From Cetobacterium somerae (GTDB lineage Bacteria > Fusobacteriota > Fusobacteriia > Fusobacteriales > Fusobacteriaceae), in NCBI RefSeq assembly GCF_022430525.1, contig NZ_CP092519.1, positions 124,001-188,000 of the forward strand: a stretch of DNA of 64,000 bases, written 5' to 3'. Below the pieces are notes generated by a model. It was given only the letters and a program-made list of their open reading frames with translations. It was not told the origin of the DNA and ran no database searches. The position numbers and the translations under genes are program-made. Position 1 is the stretch's first letter. Every line of letters begins with the position of its first letter. This document shows, one piece after another, positions 1-8,429 of this stretch.

Positions 1-1341
1 ATATTTACACAGCAGTTGGGAAGAGGGCTAAGACACTATGAAAACAAGGAGTTTTTAACAGTTATAGATTTTATAGGAAACCATTCTAGAGCTTTTTTAA
101 TTGCATTGGCACTTATGGGAAGAAAAGGTTATGATAAAGAGAGTATAAAAATAGCTGTAAAAAGAGATTTTGATAATCTTTCTAAATCTATTCATGTAAA
201 GATGGAAGAGATTTGTAAACAAGAGATATTGAAACAACTAGATAATGAAAATTTTAATAGTTTAAAGTATTTAAAAGCTGAGTATGATGAGTTTAAAGAT
301 TATCTAAAGGGAAAAATTCCAAGACCATTAGATTTTATTGAGTATGAGGATGCTCCTAATTTTTATAAATATGTAAGACTTCAAAAATCATATTTAGATT
401 TTCTAGATAAAGTAAAGGATAATCTATTTTCATTAAATGAAAAAGAAAGAGTGGTTATTCGTGAGATAGAGAGATTTTTACCTATAAAAAGAGTGTATGA
501 GTTTGCAATAATTCGTGAGTTAATAGCAAAGGATAAAAAATTATCAAAAAGTAATATTTTAGGAGTAGTTGGAAAATATATTGAGATATCTGATGTTAAT
601 CACACTGTCGATAATATAGATCATGCTATGAGATATTTAAATGGAGATTATTATGATTCACAAGATTTGAAAAGATGTGGAAAACTTTTTCAAGTTTTTG
701 GTGAAACTATAGAGAAAACAGAGTTATTAAATGAAGTTTTAAAAAATAAAGATATAAAAGATTATATTTTAGAGGTTTTAGATTATGGACTTTTAAAATA
801 TAAAGAAAGTTTTGGAACAGAGGATTATGGTTTTCCATTTTTAAAGTTGTATGAAAACTATTTTATGAAAGATGTCGCATTAATTTGTAACTATCAAATG
901 AAACATAGTTCTGTTAGAGGAACTGGTTTATTTACAAATGGAAATAATTATTTTTTATTTGTAGACTTACATAAAGAGGCAGATATTAAAGAGAGTATAA
1001 AATACAATGATAAAATATTGGATAGATATCATTTTCAGTGGGAAAGTCCAAATACAACAAGAGTTGGAAGTGAAAGAGGACAAAATATAGTTAAAAATAT
1101 AGAACATGGTATTAATTTACATATTTTTGTAAGAAAATATAAAGAGGTTGATGGTGTAGTTCAACCATATATCTATATAGGAAAAGGGGATTGCGTAGAT
1201 TATAAGAACGAAAAACCGATAACTACAACTTTAAAGTTAGAGAATCCACTTTCTAAAGAGATATATATTGAACTTACTGAAAGAGTAGAAAAAGAGCTAC
1301 AAGTAGCAGAAGTAGGAGAAATTAATGAAAAAAATTATTGA
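1..1341 (+). CDS. DEAD/DEAH-box helicase C-terminal part with DUF3427 domain (5' partial)
   Basis: The gene enters the window already open: frame 1 starts with IFTQQLGRGLR, which is motif VI (Q-x-x-GRGxR) of superfamily 2 helicases, so the ATPase core lies upstream. The next roughly 430 residues fit the DUF3427 region found at the C-terminus of a family of large bacterial SF2 helicases, often near phospholipase-D-like nuclease or defence genes. Supporting segments are the FLFVDLHKEADIKES stretch, YHFQWESPNTTRVGSERGQ and the basic HIFVRKYKEVDG strand. Established: the family unwinds or remodels DNA using ATP. The exact role, repair or defence, cannot be read from this fragment. The stop overlaps the next start by 17 bp, so the two genes are probably cotranscribed. 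The TTG at position 16 is an internal codon, not a start. Confidence 0.8.
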   Translation: MFTQQLGRGLRHYENKEFLTVIDFIGNHSRAFLIALALMGRKGYDKESIKIAVKRDFDNLSKSIHVKMEEICKQEILKQLDNENFNSLKYLKAEYDEFKDYLKGKIPRPLDFIEYEDAPNFYKYVRLQKSYLDFLDKVKDNLFSLNEKERVVIREIERFLPIKRVYEFAIIRELIAKDKKLSKSNILGVVGKYIEISDVNHTVDNIDHAMRYLNGDYYDSQDLKRCGKLFQVFGETIEKTELLNEVLKNKDIKDYILEVLDYGLLKYKESFGTEDYGFPFLKLYENYFMKDVALICNYQMKHSSVRGTGLFTNGNNYFLFVDLHKEADIKESIKYNDKILDRYHFQWESPNTTRVGSERGQNIVKNIEHGINLHIFVRKYKEVDGVVQPYIYIGKGDCVDYKNEKPITTTLKLENPLSKEIYIELTERVEKELQVAEVGEINEKNY

Positions 1342-1720
1342 GGTAGTAGGAGCTATTTTAGAAAATCCAAATGGAGATATATTTTGTGCTATGAGGCCAA
1401 AGGATAAAACTTTCCCAGGGATGTGGGAGTTCCCAGGTGGTAAGATTGAAGAGGGAGAGGAACCTAAAAGAGCTTTAGAAAGAGAAATCAAAGAGGAGTT
1501 AAATATAGATATAAGAGCAGATAAACTTTTTGATGAAGTTCAAAAAGAATATGAAGAGTTTGTTATAAAATTATCTACATATAGCTGCACAGTTTTAGAT
1601 TTCTCAGATTTTAAATTGGTGGAACATCAAGAGTTTAAGTGGATGAAAAAAGAGTTGTTAATGACTTTAAATTGGGTTCCAACAGATATTCCAACTGTAG
1701 AGAAGTTAGTGAAATTATAA
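1325..1720 (+). CDS. MutT/Nudix NTP pyrophosphohydrolase
   Basis: This is a 131-residue Nudix hydrolase. The box runs GGKIEEGEEP...REIKEELNI, matching GX5EX7REUXEEXGU except that N replaces the last G. It is preceded by FPGMWEFPGG, typical of the MutT/NudG branch that hydrolyses damaged or non-canonical NTPs such as 8-oxo-dGTP, or CTP analogues, to monophosphates. Length is the usual 130 or so. The start lies inside the end of the upstream helicase gene, 17 bp overlap in another frame, pointing to coupled expression and perhaps a shared DNA-maintenance role. A strong hairpin terminator follows immediately. Substrate preference within the family is not predictable here. Confidence 0.88.
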   Translation: MKKIIEVVGAILENPNGDIFCAMRPKDKTFPGMWEFPGGKIEEGEEPKRALEREIKEELNIDIRADKLFDEVQKEYEEFVIKLSTYSCTVLDFSDFKLVEHQEFKWMKKELLMTLNWVPTDIPTVEKLVKL

Positions 1721-1750
1721 AAAGGTATACTCCCCAGTATACCTTTTTTC
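1721..1750. terminator. Bidirectional intrinsic terminator between nudix gene and argH
   Basis: An 11-bp perfect stem, AAAGGTATACT, with loop CCCC and the mirror arm at 1736-1746, is followed by a T-run on the plus strand and a T-rich stretch on the minus strand. It separates the convergent nudix and argH genes and can serve both. Confidence 0.85.
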
Positions 1751-1753
1751 TTA

Positions 1754-3169
1754 TTACATAATATCGTTTAATCTATAGTTAATAAGATCTATCTTGGCCC
1801 CATCCAAAAATTCATTTAATCTTTCTAAGTGAGAGAGTAAACTCTCTTTACTTGGTCCACCTAAGGACTTTCTTTTTTCAACACAATTTTTAATAGCTAT
1901 TGTTTCATATATATCCCCGTTAAAAATATATGAAAACTCCCTGTATTTTTCAAGTGATAAAGTTTCTAAATTTAACCCATTATCAATACAGTAACTAACA
2001 ATCTCCCCAGTTATTTTATAAGCTTCTCTAAAACTCATTCCTTTAACAGTTAGGTAGTCTGCAACGTCAGTGGCATTGATAAATCCATCGTTACAAGCTA
2101 AAAGTAAAACCTCATCCTTTACCTTTAACGTCTTAACCATCCCAACAAATACTTGTAAACATCCCTTCACAGTGTCTACAGCATCAAAGAAAACTTCTTT
2201 ATCCTCTTGCATATCTTTGTTGTATGCTAAAGGAATTCCCTTCATAGTTGTTAAAAGTGCCATTAAATCCCCATAAACTCTACCAGTTTTCCCCCTAACT
2301 AGTTCAGCTGCATCAGGATTTTTCTTTTGCGGCATTATGCTACTTCCAGTTGAAAAAGCATCACTTAATTCAATATATCCAAAGTCATTTGAAGTATAGA
2401 TAATAATCTCTTCAGAGAACCTTGAAAGATGCATCATAACAATTGAAAGAGTAGACATAATCTCAATTAAGTAGTCTCTATCACTAACTCCATCTAAAGA
2501 GTTTAAAGTTGGACCTTTAAATCCTAAAGTATGAGCAGTAAACTCCCTATCGATAGGATAAGTTGTACCAGCTAGAGCTGCACATCCAAGAGGTGAGTAA
2601 TCAAGTAGTTCAAAAGCGTTATTTAAACGGATAAAGTCTCTTTTAAACATCTCAGAATATGCAAACATATAGTGTCCAAATGATATTGGTTGAGCCTTTT
2701 GAAGGTGAGTAAACCCAGGCATATATGTTTCTAAATGGTCTTTTCCTAAGTTAGTAGTAACCTCAATTAGTTCAATTAAATAGGACTGGATTTTTTTTAC
2801 TTCATCCTTTGTAAAAAGTCTCATATCTACAGCTACCTGGTCATTTCTACTACGTCCAGTGTGAAGTTTTTTTCCCACATCACCAATTCTATCAATAAGA
2901 ATTTTTTCAATATTCATATGAATATCTTCATAAGTTGTAGAGAAAGTAATCTTTCCATTTTCAATATCCTCTAGAATTTCTAAAAGAGTTTTTTCAATAA
3001 GGTCCCCATCGTCTTTTGAAATAATCCCCATTTTAGAAAGACCTCTCACATGGGCGATACTACCCATAATGTCGTATCTATATAACCTTTGATCAAAGTG
3101 AATAGAGGAGTGAAAATCTAGGATTAGTTCACTTGCTGCTTCTTTAAATCTTCCTGAAAAGTACTGCAT
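1754..3169 (-). CDS. argH: Argininosuccinate lyase
   Basis: This 471-residue protein catalyses the last step of arginine synthesis, argininosuccinate to arginine plus fumarate, in the cytoplasm. It carries the superfamily signature GSSIMPQKKNPDAAE, the THTGRSRNDQ-like segment (here LHTGRSRNDQVAVD) and an N-terminus, MQYFSGRF, that matches the family start (GGRF). Length is close to the usual 455-475. The start has a GGAGAT ribosome site. The first 46 bp lie within the 3' end of the upstream antiporter gene, so the two are almost certainly one transcript. No argG or other arginine gene is visible nearby. In this setting the enzyme might act in arginine or citrulline balance linked to transport rather than as part of a full biosynthetic operon; that is inference. 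Confidence 0.95.
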   Translation of the reverse strand: MQYFSGRFKEAASELILDFHSSIHFDQRLYRYDIMGSIAHVRGLSKMGIISKDDGDLIEKTLLEILEDIENGKITFSTTYEDIHMNIEKILIDRIGDVGKKLHTGRSRNDQVAVDMRLFTKDEVKKIQSYLIELIEVTTNLGKDHLETYMPGFTHLQKAQPISFGHYMFAYSEMFKRDFIRLNNAFELLDYSPLGCAALAGTTYPIDREFTAHTLGFKGPTLNSLDGVSDRDYLIEIMSTLSIVMMHLSRFSEEIIIYTSNDFGYIELSDAFSTGSSIMPQKKNPDAAELVRGKTGRVYGDLMALLTTMKGIPLAYNKDMQEDKEVFFDAVDTVKGCLQVFVGMVKTLKVKDEVLLLACNDGFINATDVADYLTVKGMSFREAYKITGEIVSYCIDNGLNLETLSLEKYREFSYIFNGDIYETIAIKNCVEKRKSLGGPSKESLLSHLERLNEFLDGAKIDLINYRLNDIM

Positions 3170-4662
3170 TTGTCATCTCCTTTATAGAATCTGTTTTTAG
3201 TAAAGATTTTTATTCCTATTAAAATTGCAATTTGTGAAATTATTGCAAAAAGGATTAACGAACTATTTTGTGTAAATCCACCGATTAAAAATACCGATAT
3301 AGCTAAAATAGCATTTACTATAGCATATGGAGTTTGAGTTTTTACGTGATTTATATGATCACATCCAGCTCCTGCTGATGAAAGTATAGTTGTATCTGAA
3401 ATTGGTGAAACATGGTCTCCAAAAAGTCCACCTGAAAGTATAGCTCCAATTGTCACATAAAGTGGAGCATTAAAAGTAACAGCCATAGGTATAACTAGTG
3501 GTACCATAATACTGTATGTTCCCCAAGAACTACCAGTTGAAAAGGAGATAACAGCACCAAATATAAAAGCAATAGCTGGAATAAATCCAGAATTAATATC
3601 TAAAGTTTTTAAAAATCCAATTAAGAATTGATCAGCTCCAAGGTCTTTATTAATAACACCTAAAGACCAAGCTAAAATTAGAATTATAACAATCTCACTC
3701 ATTTTTTTCATGCCATTCAGATAGATAGAAAATATCTCTTTAAATGTTTTACTTTTATAAAAAAGCATAAGTCCCATTAAAACAAGGGCTGCATATAGAT
3801 AACCACTTGTTAGAGCTGCTCTAAAAGCACTTCCTGAAACTCTAGAAGTTATAAAAGAAACACCAAGCATTGAAAATAGAGTTCCTAAAAGAACTAGTAT
3901 TGGCACCCAAACAAAAGATCCTTTAGCATTTTCTACATGATATTTTGAGTTATCTATTTCAAAAGAACTTTCATCAATTGGGTTATTTTCAAAAGTTCTC
4001 ATAGGTCCAAAATCTAGCTTTAGTAGTGTTAAAGCTGGAATAATAGTCAGTGCTAATATTGGATAAACGTTAAAAGGAATAGATTTTATGAAGCTTTCAT
4101 AGTCTGAAAGAGACAGATTTAAAAGCTCAAACTCCTTTTGTAAAAGTCCTATGATAAAAACTCCCCATCCAATAAAAGGGACTAAAACAGCCACAGGTGA
4201 TGATGTAGAATCTAGTATAAAAGCTAGTTTCTCCTTAGAAAGCTTTAATCTTTTAAAAAATGGACTAAAGATTGGTCCAACAATTAACGGTGTTCCTAAG
4301 TCAGAGAAAAATATCATAATCCCTGTAAAATAAGCTAAAAGTTGAGCCTTAGTTTTAGAATTTATAGAGTTTTTAAAACTCTCAGCAAAAGCGTAAGCTC
4401 CACCAGACATCATCATAAGCTCAATAAATCCACCAATAAAAATCATAAGTACAATAACTCCAGCGTTATAACTATCTGTAAGTTGATTGATAAAATATTT
4501 TCCCACTAGAACCTTTGTAGTCTCTAGAGGATTGTAACCGTTTAAAATGAAAATACCACAAAATACACTGGAAAAAAGTGACAAAACTACATTTTTAGTT
4601 TTGATAGATAAAAAAACTGCAATTAAAATTGGAATTATAGATAATACCCCATATGAAACCAT
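3124..4662 (-). CDS. NhaC-family Na+/H+ (or organic ion) antiporter
   Basis: A 512-residue inner-membrane protein with about 11-12 hydrophobic segments. The pattern FFSDLGTPLIVGPIF, STSSPVAVLVPFIGWGVF and GDHVSPISDTTILSSAGA is that of the NhaC branch of the ion-transporter superfamily, which includes Na+/H+, malate/lactate and amino-acid antiporters. The substrate cannot be fixed from sequence. It overlaps argH by 46 bp and is preceded by a leader RNA shared with the YfcC transporter gene next door. That makes an amino acid, perhaps of the arginine group, or a cation plausible as the signal. Start ATG has the ribosome site AGGGAGG. A SigA-like promoter lies about 210 bp upstream. Confidence 0.88.
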   Translation of the reverse strand: MVSYGVLSIIPILIAVFLSIKTKNVVLSLFSSVFCGIFILNGYNPLETTKVLVGKYFINQLTDSYNAGVIVLMIFIGGFIELMMMSGGAYAFAESFKNSINSKTKAQLLAYFTGIMIFFSDLGTPLIVGPIFSPFFKRLKLSKEKLAFILDSTSSPVAVLVPFIGWGVFIIGLLQKEFELLNLSLSDYESFIKSIPFNVYPILALTIIPALTLLKLDFGPMRTFENNPIDESSFEIDNSKYHVENAKGSFVWVPILVLLGTLFSMLGVSFITSRVSGSAFRAALTSGYLYAALVLMGLMLFYKSKTFKEIFSIYLNGMKKMSEIVIILILAWSLGVINKDLGADQFLIGFLKTLDINSGFIPAIAFIFGAVISFSTGSSWGTYSIMVPLVIPMAVTFNAPLYVTIGAILSGGLFGDHVSPISDTTILSSAGAGCDHINHVKTQTPYAIVNAILAISVFLIGGFTQNSSLILFAIISQIAILIGIKIFTKNRFYKGDDKCSTFQEDLKKQQVN

Positions 4663-4699
4663 TTAAATCCTCCCTAAATTAGTAAAAAATTACTACCCC

Positions 4700-4731
4700 A
4701 AAAGAAAAGGCATACCAAAGAATGGTATGCC
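4700..4731 (-). terminator. Intrinsic terminator ending the antiporter leader
   Basis: On the minus strand a 9-bp stem GGCATACCA/TGGTATGCC with a 5-nt loop is followed by TTTTCTTTT. It lies between the conserved leader core and the antiporter start codon, as in a transcription-attenuation device. An almost identical hairpin occurs in the second leader. Confidence 0.85.
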
Positions 4732-4750
4732 CTAGAGAACTTAATTAAAG

Positions 4751-4832
4751 TTAATAAGCGTATTGTTATGGCAGCGTCACAATACTTAATTCACAGGGTC
4801 ATAACATCATCGCCGTCGGCCTTAGGCTCCGT
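4751..4832 (-). ncRNA. Conserved leader RNA core, copy 1 (candidate riboswitch)
   Basis: The minus-strand core starts with CGGAGCCTAAGGCCGAC and ends with ACAATACGCTTATTAA. It shares about 50 nearly identical bases, in two blocks, with the leader at 6546-6621, separated by a variable middle. Visible pairings are GCC-UAA-GGC near the 5' end and GUAUUGU with ACAAUAC around a conserved loop containing GCUGCCAUA. The loop GCC can pair with the upstream GGC as a possible pseudoknot. A terminator follows. I do not recognise the class: it lacks the lysine, T-box, SAM, glycine and c-di-GMP core sequences. A regulatory RNA role is inferred from duplication, structure and position. Confidence 0.7.
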
Positions 4833-4874
4833 ATATGGAAGTGAACTAACCTCTATTTGTTTTTGTTAAGAGTG

Positions 4875-4904
4875 AGTATACAACATTTTAATAAAAAATG
4901 TCAA
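4875..4904 (-). promoter_or_regulatory. SigA-type promoter of the antiporter-argH operon
   Basis: On the minus strand TTGACA (4899-4904) is followed after 18 bp by TATACT (4875-4880). Transcription would start near 4868 and read into the conserved leader RNA. The second leader has exactly the same -35, spacing and -10. Confidence 0.8.
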
Positions 4905-4923
4905 ACTATTTTGAAAAAATATT

Positions 4924-6423
4924 TTATTGTAGCTTTATTAAAACTCCAATAATCATGAAAATTGAACCTAAAAGGAAAAGAATTCCTTGGAACTTTATTT
5001 GAAGTTTAGCCCAAACTCCCCACTCAATTTTAGCTATTCCTAAAATAGCCATTAAGATACCAGATGTAGGAACAAACATATTTGTAAATCCATCTCCAAG
5101 TTGGAAAGCTAATACTGCAACTTGTCTAGGAACACCAACTAAATCTGAAAGTGGTGCCATAATTGGCATTGTTAAAGCTGCCTGTCCAGAACCTGATACA
5201 ACAAAGAAGTTGAATACAGACTGGAAGAAGTACATTGCAACTGCAGATATAGAAGCATGTAAATGACTTAAAACACCAGCTACAGAGTTTAAAACTGTAT
5301 TTAAAACTGTAGGAGTTCCAGCATCTACTCCACCTAAAACTAATACAATACCTTTTGCCATTCCAACAACCATTGCTGCTCCAATAAGGTCCTCAGCACC
5401 TTTTCTAAAAGAGATAGCAATATCATTAACAGTCATATCATTTAACTTAAATACTACTCCAATGATTCCAGAAATAACACCCATAATAGTAAACTGTGCA
5501 GCTATTTCAGGTAAGTAATATCCGTGGAAAACAACTCCCCAAATAATCCAAGACATTCCTAAGAATATTGTTAAAAATACAAGTTTATGCCCAAATTTAA
5601 ACTCTAAATCCTCTGATTCATCAGCTTTAAAATCATCTCTAAAGAACTTATCAGTTTCGTAAGATATTGATAACTCAGGATTAGCTTTAACTTTTTTAGC
5701 ATATCTCATAGTATAGATAATTCCAAAAGATGTGAAGAATACCCACATAACTATTCTGAACATAGCTCCAGAAAGCACAGGAACTCCAGCAACTCCTTGA
5801 GCAATAGCCACACTAAAAGGGTTCATCCAAGATGTAGCAAATCCAATTTGAGTTGATATATAGCACATAAAAATACCAGTAATAGAGTCATAACCCATAC
5901 CAACAACTATAGGTATAAGGATCATAGCAAAAGGAATAGCTTCCTCTCCCATACCAAATACAGCTCCACCTAAAGAGAATAGAAGGAAAACAAGAGGTAT
6001 AAGTAGCGCCTCAGATCCTTTAGTCTTTTTAATCATATTAAGTATTCCAGCTTCAACAGCTTTAGTTTTTAAAATAATACCAAAAGCTCCACCAGTGATA
6101 AGGATAAATGCGATAATACCAACAGCAGTTCCCCACTTATCTCCACTAACAAGACCTTCGAAAATATAGTTAGTAACACTCATATCTCCACCAGCAGCAA
6201 ATATAGGAATACCCTTAGTAAGTGGTTGTCCTAAATCATTTAATGCATATTTAAAACTTCCTGGAACAGGAACTGTTCTAGTTTTCATACCAGCTTCAGT
6301 AGCATATTGAATCTTTTCCATGGTAAAGCTACCAACTGGGATAATGTAAGTAAGAATTGCAGCAAAGACAACTACAAAAAAGATAATGACGTACGTATCA
6401 GGTATTCTGATTTTTTTCTTCAT
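4924..6423 (-). CDS. YfcC/ArcD-type basic amino acid or carboxylate antiporter
   Basis: A 499-residue polytopic membrane protein of the YfcC family (ion-transporter superfamily, C4-dicarboxylate-carrier-like fold). The N-terminus RIPDTYVIIF then a membrane span, the GGAFGIILKTKAVEAG loop, and the C-terminal GDGFTNMFVPTSGILMAILG segment are typical. Family members include arginine/ornithine antiporters and less well defined short-chain carboxylate transporters. Length is normal. Start ATG has AGGAGG six to seven bases upstream. The gene has its own promoter and leader RNA of the same type as the NhaC-argH operon. The pairing with argH-linked genes leans towards arginine-group substrates, but the transported molecule is not shown by the sequence. 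Confidence 0.85.
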   Translation of the reverse strand: MKKKIRIPDTYVIIFFVVVFAAILTYIIPVGSFTMEKIQYATEAGMKTRTVPVPGSFKYALNDLGQPLTKGIPIFAAGGDMSVTNYIFEGLVSGDKWGTAVGIIAFILITGGAFGIILKTKAVEAGILNMIKKTKGSEALLIPLVFLLFSLGGAVFGMGEEAIPFAMILIPIVVGMGYDSITGIFMCYISTQIGFATSWMNPFSVAIAQGVAGVPVLSGAMFRIVMWVFFTSFGIIYTMRYAKKVKANPELSISYETDKFFRDDFKADESEDLEFKFGHKLVFLTIFLGMSWIIWGVVFHGYYLPEIAAQFTIMGVISGIIGVVFKLNDMTVNDIAISFRKGAEDLIGAAMVVGMAKGIVLVLGGVDAGTPTVLNTVLNSVAGVLSHLHASISAVAMYFFQSVFNFFVVSGSGQAALTMPIMAPLSDLVGVPRQVAVLAFQLGDGFTNMFVPTSGILMAILGIAKIEWGVWAKLQIKFQGILFLLGSIFMIIGVLIKLQ

Positions 6424-6474
6424 TTGTTTCCTCCTAAAAAATTATGCTTCGCCTAGAGAAGTAATATATATTCC

Positions 6475-6503
6475 AAAAAAAAAGACATACCAAGTGGTAT
6501 GCC
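6475..6503 (-). terminator. Intrinsic terminator ending the YfcC leader
   Basis: The minus strand reads GGCATACC, loop ACTT, GGTATGTC, then nine T residues. It follows the conserved leader core and precedes the transporter start, and nearly repeats the hairpin of the first leader. Confidence 0.87.
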
Positions 6504-6545
6504 TAAATAGCTTAAATTATCTTACTTAAAAATTTTAAATATGAA

Positions 6546-6621
6546 TTAATAAGCGTATTGTTATGGCAGCATCACAACACAAATATATTACAAACATCTT
6601 CGCCATCGGCCTTAGGCTCCG
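6546..6621 (-). ncRNA. Conserved leader RNA core, copy 2 (candidate riboswitch)
   Basis: This is the second copy of the element at 4751-4832. The 5' block CGGAGCCTAAGGCCGAT and the 3' block ending CAATACGCTTATTAA are almost identical to copy 1. The middle differs in length and sequence, as expected of a non-conserved stem or linker. In the 3' hairpin the arm is GUGUUGU here and GUAUUGU in copy 1. Both pair with ACAAUAC, by G-U or A-U respectively, which is a small compatible change in support of the stem. Promoter upstream and terminator downstream have the same layout as copy 1. Confidence 0.7.
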
Positions 6622-6634
6622 TTTTACTAAGAAC

Positions 6635-6664
6635 AGTATACTATAAATTTAGGCAAAGTGTCAA
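6635..6664 (-). promoter_or_regulatory. SigA-type promoter of the YfcC transporter gene
   Basis: On the minus strand TTGACA (6659-6664), 18-bp spacer, TATACT (6635-6640). Transcription would enter the leader RNA a few bases downstream. The remainder of the gap up to 6843 must hold the control region of the divergent symporter gene, but I see no clear -35 box there. Confidence 0.8.
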
Positions 6665-6843
6665 TTGTAAAAACTTTGTAAACTTGTCTTAAAAATTAGT
6701 ACGAAAGTCTTTTAATTTATTAAAGTTCTTTTACAATAGACAATAGTACTAAAAAAATGTAAAAAAACTATTGTATTTTAATTTTAGATGTGTTATTATT
6801 CTTGAAAATAAAAAATAATTTTCAAAAGGGACGGTGAAGAACT

Positions 6844-8265
6844 ATGAGTAACGAAAGAGGTAATTGGGGATCAAGTGTTGGATTTGTTTTAGCGGCGGCA
6901 GGATCAGCTATAGGGCTTGGAAATTTATGGAAGTTTCCTTACTTAGCAGGAAAGAATGGAGGAGGAGCATTTGTAATTGTCTATTTATCTCTAATAGTAA
7001 TACTAGGTTTTTCTCTTATGTTAGGTGAGATGGCAATAGGTAGAAGAGGAAAGTCTGATGCCTTTGGTTCATATAATAATATTAAAAAAGGTTGGGGATT
7101 CATTGGAATCTTTGGAATTTTATGTTGTTTTATTATCTATTCATACTACGTTGTAATCGCTGGATGGATTGTAAAATATATCGGTATGTTTATTAGAGGT
7201 GGACTTACAGAGGACCCAGTAACAACATTTGGGAATTTTATCTCTTCTGGAACTTCACCAATTATATATAGCTTTGTTATTGTTGTAGTAACGGCATTAA
7301 TCGTTTTAAAAGGTGTATCTGGTGGAATTGAAAAAGCAAGTAAAATAATGATGCCAATTCTATTTGTATTTATGTTGATCATAGTTGCAAGATCAGTAAC
7401 TCTTCCAAATGCAATGGAAGGAATTAAATATTTCCTAAAACCTGATTTCTCACAGATTACTCCTACTGTTGTAATAGCAGCTTTAGGACAGGTTTTCTTC
7501 TCACTAAGTTTAGGTATGGGTGCTATGATAACTTATGGTAGTTACCTTCCAAAGGATACTAACCTAGTTAAAAGTGCTCTTTGTATACCTGTGCTAGATA
7601 CACTAATAGCTTTACTTGCAGGACTTGCTATCCTTCCAGCAGTATTTTCATTTGGACTTGAGCCAACAGCTGGACCAGGATTAATCTTTATAACTTTACC
7701 AAAAGTATTTGCATCAATGCCAATGGGTAATCTATTTGGAATTATCTTCTTCGTATTAGTACTGTTTGCAGCTCTTACATCAACTATCTCATTATTAGAG
7801 GTTGTTGTATCATTTGTTGTGGATCAGATGAAGTTAGATAGAAAGAAAGCTACAATTTTAGTAAGTGGTTTAATTGCTGCTTTTGCAATTCCAAACTCAC
7901 ACTCTTTTGGACCTTTAGCAGAGTTAAAAGTGTTCTTTGGATTAAACTTCTTTGATTTCTTAGGATACTTAACAGACAATATCTTATTACCAATGGGTGG
8001 ATTACTTCTTTGTGTATTCGTTGGATTTATCTGGGATAAAGAGGATATTAAAAGAGAGATTACAAATGATGGTGAAGTAGCATTTCCATTATTCTCAGTA
8101 TGGATGATAGGAGTTAAATACTTAGGTATTCAGCTTTTAGCACTAATTTTACTTCAAGCAGTTGGAGTTGTAGGAAGCGCTTTAAGTTTCTCACTAGCAG
8201 CTATATTTATGCTTCAAATCTTCTTTGATGTACTTGAAAATAGAAGAAAAGTAAAAACAGCCTAA
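6844..8265 (+). CDS. Sodium:neurotransmitter symporter family (NSS/SNF) amino acid transporter
   Basis: A 473-residue inner-membrane protein with the LeuT-fold signature in TM1, GSAIGLGNLWKFPYLAGKNG, followed by GGGAFVIVYL. Bacterial NSS members (LeuT, MhsT, TnaT) take up amino acids, including tryptophan, leucine and tyrosine, with sodium. Length and about 11-12 spans fit. The start is supported by a GGTGAAGA site and by the NERGNWGSSVGF opening typical of the family. It is the first of two plus-strand genes. The next encodes a PSD-like decarboxylase, but a hairpin lies between them and each may be separately transcribed. The pair suggests amino-acid uptake for decarboxylation; the substrate itself is not readable. 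Confidence 0.93.
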   Translation: MSNERGNWGSSVGFVLAAAGSAIGLGNLWKFPYLAGKNGGGAFVIVYLSLIVILGFSLMLGEMAIGRRGKSDAFGSYNNIKKGWGFIGIFGILCCFIIYSYYVVIAGWIVKYIGMFIRGGLTEDPVTTFGNFISSGTSPIIYSFVIVVVTALIVLKGVSGGIEKASKIMMPILFVFMLIIVARSVTLPNAMEGIKYFLKPDFSQITPTVVIAALGQVFFSLSLGMGAMITYGSYLPKDTNLVKSALCIPVLDTLIALLAGLAILPAVFSFGLEPTAGPGLIFITLPKVFASMPMGNLFGIIFFVLVLFAALTSTISLLEVVVSFVVDQMKLDRKKATILVSGLIAAFAIPNSHSFGPLAELKVFFGLNFFDFLGYLTDNILLPMGGLLLCVFVGFIWDKEDIKREITNDGEVAFPLFSVWMIGVKYLGIQLLALILLQAVGVVGSALSFSLAAIFMLQIFFDVLENRRKVKTA

Positions 8266-8303
8266 TAATTTTTCCTAAAATATATATTAAAGTGAATTAG
8301 TGG

Positions 8304-8337
8304 AAAGCACAGATTAAACTCTGTGCTTTTTGCTTTT
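8304..8337 (+). terminator. Intrinsic terminator after NSS symporter
   Basis: Stem AAAGCACAGA with loop TTAAAC and arm TCTGTGCTTT, then a T-rich tail interrupted by GC. It lies 38 bp after the symporter stop. Confidence 0.85.
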
Positions 8338-8429
8338 TAAAAATTACAAGGAAAATAAAAAAATATTTGTAGAATAGATTATATAGAGATTTTTTTCTTT
8401 TTATAATTTAAATTAAGGAGAGTGTTAAA

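Noticed and set aside
4740-4840. Lysine riboswitch, T-box or SAM riboswitch in front of the antiporter
   Set aside because: The GCCGA-like string recalls part of the lysine element, but the required AGAGGNGC, AGAGTA and GGGG elements, T-box GGTGGTACCGCG and SAM core are missing, and the leader is shorter.
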